Source: Coriobacteriia bacterium
Lineage (GTDB): Bacteria > Actinomycetota > Coriobacteriia > Coriobacteriales > QAMH01
Direction of reading: 5' to 3'
Length of the DNA stretch: 64,000 nucleotides
NCBI GenBank assembly: GCA_003149935.1
Contig: QAMH01000004.1
Span: 265,160 to 329,159 of the forward strand
The position numbers and the translations under genes were made by a program. Shown here in pieces: positions 60,249-64,000 of the stretch. Below the pieces are notes generated by a model. That model made no database searches, was not told where the DNA came from, and was given only the letters and a program-made list of their open reading frames with translations. Each line of letters opens with the position of its first letter. The first letter of the stretch is position 1.

Positions 60249-61103
60249 CTACCCGAACCTTCCCGCGACGTAGTCTGCGGTGCGCTCGTCACGCGGATGC
60301 GTGAACAAGGTTTCCGTGTCGTCGGCCTCGATCATCTCTCCCAGAAGGAAGAACGCGGTCTTGGTCGAGACGCGCAGGGCCTGCAGCATGTTGTGGGTTA
60401 CCATGATGACGGTATAGCGGTGCCTGAGCTCGCCGACGAGTTCCTCGATCTTGGCCGTCGATATGGGGTCCAGCGCACTCGTGGACTCGTCGAGCAGGAG
60501 CACCTCCGGCTTCACCGCCAGCGCACGGGCGATGCACAGGCGCTGCTGCTGTCCTCCGGACAGGCCCAGGGCGCTGTGCTTCAGACGGTCCTTGACTTCG
60601 TCCCAGATGGCGGCGTCGCGAAGGGACGACTCGACGATGTCGTCCAGCTCGCCGCGGTTGCGGACGCCGTGGGTCCGCGGGCCGAAGGCGACGTTGTCGT
60701 AGATGCTCATCGGGAACGGGTTGGGCTGCTGGAATACCATGCCGACGCGCCTGCGCAGGTCGGTGGTGGGCATCGTGCGGTAGACGTCATGGCCGTCGAG
60801 CTCGATGCAGCCTCGTACCGAGCAGCCCTCGACGAGGTCGTTCATTCGGTTGAGCGTCTTGAGCAACGTCGACTTGCCACAGCCGGACGGGCCGATGAGG
60901 GCCGTCACCTCGTTTTTGGGAAAGGAGAGCGAGATGTCCTTGAGCGCATGAAAGTCGCCGTAGTGCAGGTTCAGGCCCCTCACCTCCATCTTGGCCTCGC
61001 GGTTTGGGCATGCGGAGCCCATGGCCATGTCATCGGGGCATACATGAGGATCGCGAGGCTCGTTCATGACGATTGCCGGGGTCTTCTCTCGGACGCATTC
61101 CAT
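60249..61103 (-). CDS. pstB: Phosphate ABC transporter ATP-binding protein
   Basis: A 284-residue ATPase: Walker A GPSGCGKSTLLKTLNRMND near residue 74-92, Q-loop GMVFQQPNPFPMSIYDNVAF, signature LGLSGGQQQRL, Walker B EVLLLDESTSALDPIS and switch VMVTHNMLQALRVS. FQQPNPFPMSIYDNV is specific for PstB. The start at 61103 follows AAAGGA; another ATG at 61145, right after pstA, would add 14 residues. Either way there is an unusual 40-50 residue N-terminal extension with Cys (HVCPDDMAMGSACPNRE) before the normal start of the domain. Confidence 0.94.
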   Translation of the reverse strand: MECVREKTPAIVMNEPRDPHVCPDDMAMGSACPNREAKMEVRGLNLHYGDFHALKDISLSFPKNEVTALIGPSGCGKSTLLKTLNRMNDLVEGCSVRGCIELDGHDVYRTMPTTDLRRRVGMVFQQPNPFPMSIYDNVAFGPRTHGVRNRGELDDIVESSLRDAAIWDEVKDRLKHSALGLSGGQQQRLCIARALAVKPEVLLLDESTSALDPISTAKIEELVGELRHRYTVIMVTHNMLQALRVSTKTAFFLLGEMIEADDTETLFTHPRDERTADYVAGRFG

Positions 61104-61147
61104 CGGATTGTCCTTTCGCTTGATAGGGGTATCGGATTTCGACATCG

Positions 61148-61981
61148 CTAGCCCCGCACGTTCAATCGCTTGACGACGAGGTTCGTCCCCGCGTTCAGCA
61201 ACACGACGAGGACGAGCAGCACGACGGCCGTGGCATAGGTTTCGTTCAGGTGCAGTCCCTCGCTTGCCAGGACGTACATGTGCACGGCGAGCGTGCGGCA
61301 CGAGTCGAACAGGGCGAAGACGCCCTCGCCGCCAAAGTCGGGGATTTGCGCCACGGTGCCGGCGGTGAACAACAGCGCCGCCACCTCGCCGACGCAGCGG
61401 CCCAGCGCGAGCAGCACGCCACCGAAGATGCCGGGCAGCGCGCTCGGGAGCACGCAGCGGAATATGGTGCGCACGAGTCCGGCTCCCAGGGCAAGCCCGC
61501 CGTGCTTGTAGGATTGGGGCACGGCGAGAAGGGCCTCCTCGGTCGTGCGCATGATGATGGGGAGCACCATGATCGCCAGGGTGCACGCGCCCGCGAGTAG
61601 CGAGAGGCCCCAACCCAGAAGCGTCGTGAAGAAGAGCAGGCCGAACAGTCCGTACACGATCGACGGGATGCCCTGGAGCGTCTCGGTCGTCATGCGCACC
61701 ACGCGTACGAAACGGCTCGCGGGCCTCGCGTACTCGACGAGGTACACCGCCGAGGCGATGCCGACGGGAGCTGCGATGATGAGGGCGAAAAGCGCCATCA
61801 GGACCGTGTCGACCAGGGCGGGCATGAGCGAGACGTTGTCGGAGGTGTACTCCCATTCGAACAGGGTCGGACTGAGGTTCGGGATGCCGTTCACCAGGAT
61901 GAACCCAATGATCAGGACGAGCATCGCCGTCGACAGGATGGCGCCCGCGTATACCACGGCGCGAAGGAGACGGGCCGTCAT
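61148..61981 (-). CDS. pstA: Phosphate ABC transporter permease PstA
   Basis: A 277-residue permease with six helices. Family marks: WEYTSDNVSLMPALVDTVLM, APVGIASAVYLVEYAR near residue 70-85, TTETLQGIPSIVYGLFGLLF and EALLAVPQSYKHGGLALGAG (EAA loop), GRCVGEVAALLFTAG. Overlaps pstC by 4 bp upstream and is followed by pstB within 2-45 bp. Forms the channel with PstC. Confidence 0.94.
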   Translation of the reverse strand: MTARLLRAVVYAGAILSTAMLVLIIGFILVNGIPNLSPTLFEWEYTSDNVSLMPALVDTVLMALFALIIAAPVGIASAVYLVEYARPASRFVRVVRMTTETLQGIPSIVYGLFGLLFFTTLLGWGLSLLAGACTLAIMVLPIIMRTTEEALLAVPQSYKHGGLALGAGLVRTIFRCVLPSALPGIFGGVLLALGRCVGEVAALLFTAGTVAQIPDFGGEGVFALFDSCRTLAVHMYVLASEGLHLNETYATAVVLLVLVVLLNAGTNLVVKRLNVRG

Positions 61982-62850
61982 CTCAGGGCACCTCGTTTCT
62001 TTATCGCGCCGAACAGCAGGCTTATGAGCATGACGAACACGAAGAGCACGACGCCGGTGGCGATGAGCGCTCCGCGATGCAGGTCTGCGGCGTAACCCAT
62101 CTCGAGCACGATGTTGGCGGTCATCGTGCGCACGCCATCGAAGATGGAGGAGGGAATGACGGCCTGGTTTCCCGCCACCATGACCACGGCCATCGTCTCT
62201 CCGATGGCACGCCCCACGCCCAGGACGACGGACGCCATGATTCCCGAGAACGCGGCTGGCACGATGATGCGAAAGACCGAGCGCTCGTGCGTGGCCCCCA
62301 GGGCGAGCGCCCCCTCGTAGTAGCTCCGGGGTACCGCATCGAGGGCGTTCTTCGACACGGTGATGATGGTGGGCAGGATCATGATGCCCAAGAGGAAGGA
62401 GGCGGCGAGCAGCGACAATCCGTTGCCCGGGCCGATCGAGCGTACGATGGGGACGACCACCATGAGGCCAAAGAAGCCGTAGACGACCGACGGGATGCCG
62501 GCGAGCAGCTCGACGGCGGGTTTGAGCAGCCGCGCGATGCTCGCGTTCGCGAAGCGGGAGAGGAAGATCGCCGTCAGGATGCCCGCGGGCACGCCGACGA
62601 CAATCGCCCCGGCGGTGACGTAGAGGCTACCGACTATCATGGGGAATATCCCGTACATATCGCTTCCCGGTTTCCAGGTGCATCCCAGCAGGAAGTCGGG
62701 TAGTCCTATTTGCGCCATGGCGGGAACCCCGTTGGCAAAGAGGAAGAGGCAGATGAGCGCCACGGCCAGGATGGAGATCGCGGCAGCGGCGGCAAAGAGC
62801 CACCGCGCCACGCCTTCCTTGAGGGTCTGCCTTGACATGGAATGGCTCAT
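61978..62850 (-). CDS. pstC: Phosphate ABC transporter permease PstC
   Basis: A 290-residue permease with six helices: PDFLLGCTWKPGSDMYGIFP, VPAGILTAIFLSRFAN, AVELLAGIPSVVYGFFGLMV, NALDAVPRSYYEGALALGAT (EAA loop) and GRAIGETMAVVMVAGN are standard PstC blocks. The first in-frame codon (TTG at 62865) overlaps the pstS stop; an ATG at 62850 or 62838 is more likely, although none has a good ribosome-binding site, which suggests coupling to pstS. Stop overlaps pstA. Confidence 0.92.
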   Translation of the reverse strand: MSHSMSRQTLKEGVARWLFAAAAAISILAVALICLFLFANGVPAMAQIGLPDFLLGCTWKPGSDMYGIFPMIVGSLYVTAGAIVVGVPAGILTAIFLSRFANASIARLLKPAVELLAGIPSVVYGFFGLMVVVPIVRSIGPGNGLSLLAASFLLGIMILPTIITVSKNALDAVPRSYYEGALALGATHERSVFRIIVPAAFSGIMASVVLGVGRAIGETMAVVMVAGNQAVIPSSIFDGVRTMTANIVLEMGYAADLHRGALIATGVVLFVFVMLISLLFGAIKKRGALR

Positions 62851-62857
62851 GGGATGG

Positions 62858-63769
62858 CTAGCCAATCACGTCGGCCCAGGTCTTTGCGACACCGGAGAAG
62901 ATGTCCTTAACCTGCTGGCTGGTCAGCTCGTCGACGGATGAGGACGGTGTGACGATTACGGCGATTCCGTCACGGGCGATGGGCTGGGACCTGACGCCAG
63001 CGGCAACTTCGGAATCCTTGAGCTCGCGGGATGCCATGCCGATGTCACAGGTGCCCTCGATGGCCATGTTCACGCCCGTGGTGGAGTCCGACTGCTGGAC
63101 CTCGATGGTGACGGCGGGATTGACGGACTCATAGGCCTCGGCGAGCTTCTCCATCACCGGCGTGACCGATGACGATCCCGCGATCACGACCTTGCCGGAC
63201 ACGTCGCCCTTCTGGTAGGGCTGGGCGGCGTCGTTGACGGCAATGTAGTGGTTATCCTCGACGATGGCCTGTCCGTCGGCGCTCATGACGAAGGTGACGA
63301 AGTCGTTTGCCGCCGCATTGGACATGTCGCTGAGGACGATGTTGAAGGGACGCGAGACCTTGTAGGAGCCGCCCTTCACATTGCCCGCCGTCGCCTCCAC
63401 GCCGTCGATGCGGACGGCCTTGACGGAGTCGTTGAGCGAGCCGAGGGAGATGTAGCCGATTCCATTGGGGTCGTTGGCGACCGACGTCATCATGACCGAC
63501 GTGGAGTTGGTGATGGCCGCCTTGTCGGTCGTGGTATCGGTCTTGTTGCCCTGCGCGTCCTTTTCCTCCAGGCCGAAGAGCTCGATGAAGGCTCCGCGCG
63601 TTCCGGATCCGTCCTCGCGCGAGTAGACGGAGATCTGCTCGTCGCCGACCGAGTTCTGGGCGCCGGATTCCTGGCCCGGCGAGGAGCACCCGATTACGGC
63701 GAATGCTCCCAGGATGCAAGCCATCGCCATGAGAATCGTCACGGCGGCGCGTGCTATTGTCTTGGTCAT
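62858..63769 (-). CDS. pstS: Phosphate-binding lipoprotein PstS
   Basis: A 303-residue periplasmic-type binding protein with lipoprotein signal (FAVIGC lipobox near residue 28). Phosphate-binding segments are SREDGSGTRGAFIELFG near residue 50, VVIAGSSSVTPVMEKLAEAY near 192, and the loop QSDSTTGVNMAIEGTCDIGM near 222 (usually GSGxG). The two halves look swapped relative to E. coli PstS (SGTRG before the SSSVTP block), a circular order seen in some Firmicutes. AAAGGA site at 7 bp. First gene of pstSCAB; phoU is not present. Confidence 0.9.
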   Translation of the reverse strand: MTKTIARAAVTILMAMACILGAFAVIGCSSPGQESGAQNSVGDEQISVYSREDGSGTRGAFIELFGLEEKDAQGNKTDTTTDKAAITNSTSVMMTSVANDPNGIGYISLGSLNDSVKAVRIDGVEATAGNVKGGSYKVSRPFNIVLSDMSNAAANDFVTFVMSADGQAIVEDNHYIAVNDAAQPYQKGDVSGKVVIAGSSSVTPVMEKLAEAYESVNPAVTIEVQQSDSTTGVNMAIEGTCDIGMASRELKDSEVAAGVRSQPIARDGIAVIVTPSSSVDELTSQQVKDIFSGVAKTWADVIG

Positions 63770-63843
63770 GTCCAAATCCTTTCCTATGGTCATTGCCCAT
63801 CTCCATGTCATGGATGGGCTTTGGCCACAGGATAGGATCGGGA

Positions 63844-63883
63844 TGTAAAGCTCCTATCAGGCGCTTGTAAAACCTCTGCAAAA
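63844..63883 (-). promoter_or_regulatory. pstS: Pho-box-like element: TTTACA/TTTGCA repeats in 11-bp phase
   Basis: On the minus strand TTTGCA, TTTACA and TTTACA occur with first bases 11 and 22 bp apart (plus-strand positions 63877, 63866 and 63844). PhoP of Bacillus binds TTAACA/TTTACA-like hexamers in 11-bp steps. The element lies 75-115 bp upstream of pstS. The 11-bp slot in the middle (CCTGAT) is degenerate. Confidence 0.6.
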
Positions 63884-63922
63884 TGCGATGGGGCGCATAG
63901 GCGACGGGGAGGGGATAGGGGG

Positions 63923-64000
63923 GGGCGAGACACATTGGACAGGTACATCTGTCTCATGAACCCCAATGAGACAGATGTACCTGTCCAATGTGTCTCGCCC
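63923..64000. repeat. Perfect 35-bp inverted repeat at the window edge
   Basis: The left arm 63923-63957 and right arm 63966-64000 are exactly complementary, with the loop GAACCCCA. The right arm starts ATGAGACAG and has TGTCTC 16 bp later, as in the units at 59473 and 59525, so the element is two family members head to head. It may extend beyond the window. Confidence 0.85.

Noticed and set aside
61145..61856. Upstream in-frame extension of pstB (to 535 codons)
   Set aside because: The extra part reads through pstA in another frame and is Arg/His-rich; pstB begins at 61103 or 61145.

Overview
The window is about 60% GC and almost fully coding, with short gaps and many 4-bp ATGA/GTGA overlaps. 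Several gene types here are typical of anaerobic Coriobacteriia: Tat-exported molybdopterin oxidoreductases with their own chaperone, a CmpB-type membrane protein, a [4Fe-4S]-type PurF, a duplicated winged-helix regulator and LexA boxes of the GAAC-N4-GTTC type. An Eggerthellales-like gut anaerobe is my best inference; there is no rRNA or marker gene to prove it. I found no tRNA, rRNA, CRISPR array, insertion sequence or prophage.

Layout. 1-5112: a cut TetR regulator facing a terpene-cyclase-like membrane protein across a palindromic operator, an EamA exporter, a GNAT enzyme and a MarR/MFS drug-efflux pair. 5248-15443: respiratory block with a complete Mo-enzyme operon (catalytic subunit, FeS subunit, NrfD anchor, TorD chaperone), a second operon (double winged-helix regulator, Tat-less catalytic subunit, FeS subunit), a frameshifted Crp/Fnr gene, tandem palindromes and the stump of a third Mo-enzyme. 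15444-20617: Na+/H+ antiporter, a HipA-like kinase with an HTH partner behind a 22-bp palindrome, and an SOS-box promoter reading into a 31-residue hydrophobic peptide. 20618-33957: acetyltransferases, GrpB, AIM24, TetR/EamA, a GntR-ABC exporter operon, ClC channel, secreted nuclease, BrnQ and a GIY-YIG::AlkD fusion.

34126-49890: YxeA protein, truncated DUF2804 gene next to an AT-rich HicAB module, EamA and AGCS transporters, a TIM-barrel protein, an operon with YbaN, a fused CydDC-like exporter and YgbA, then purF, a FIST sensor and an SOS-box toxin-antitoxin pair. 49933-64000: LysR, a small membrane protein, an ABC exporter, LytTR/DUF3021, a CmpB-like protein, a MarR-controlled amino-acid transporter with an ATP-grasp ligase, a PNPOx-ferredoxin fusion and pstSCAB under a Pho-box-like element.

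The most unexpected material lies between genes. There are two loci with the same promoter-SOS-box module, 41-bp CCTAGAC repeat arrays at two distant loci, and a family of GAGACA...TGTCTC palindromes that ends in a perfect 35-bp inverted repeat at the right edge and supplies the tail of one protein. The accessory gene pairs (HipA-like/HTH, SOS peptide, SOS toxin-antitoxin, HicAB) sit next to broken genes, which suggests local recombination.
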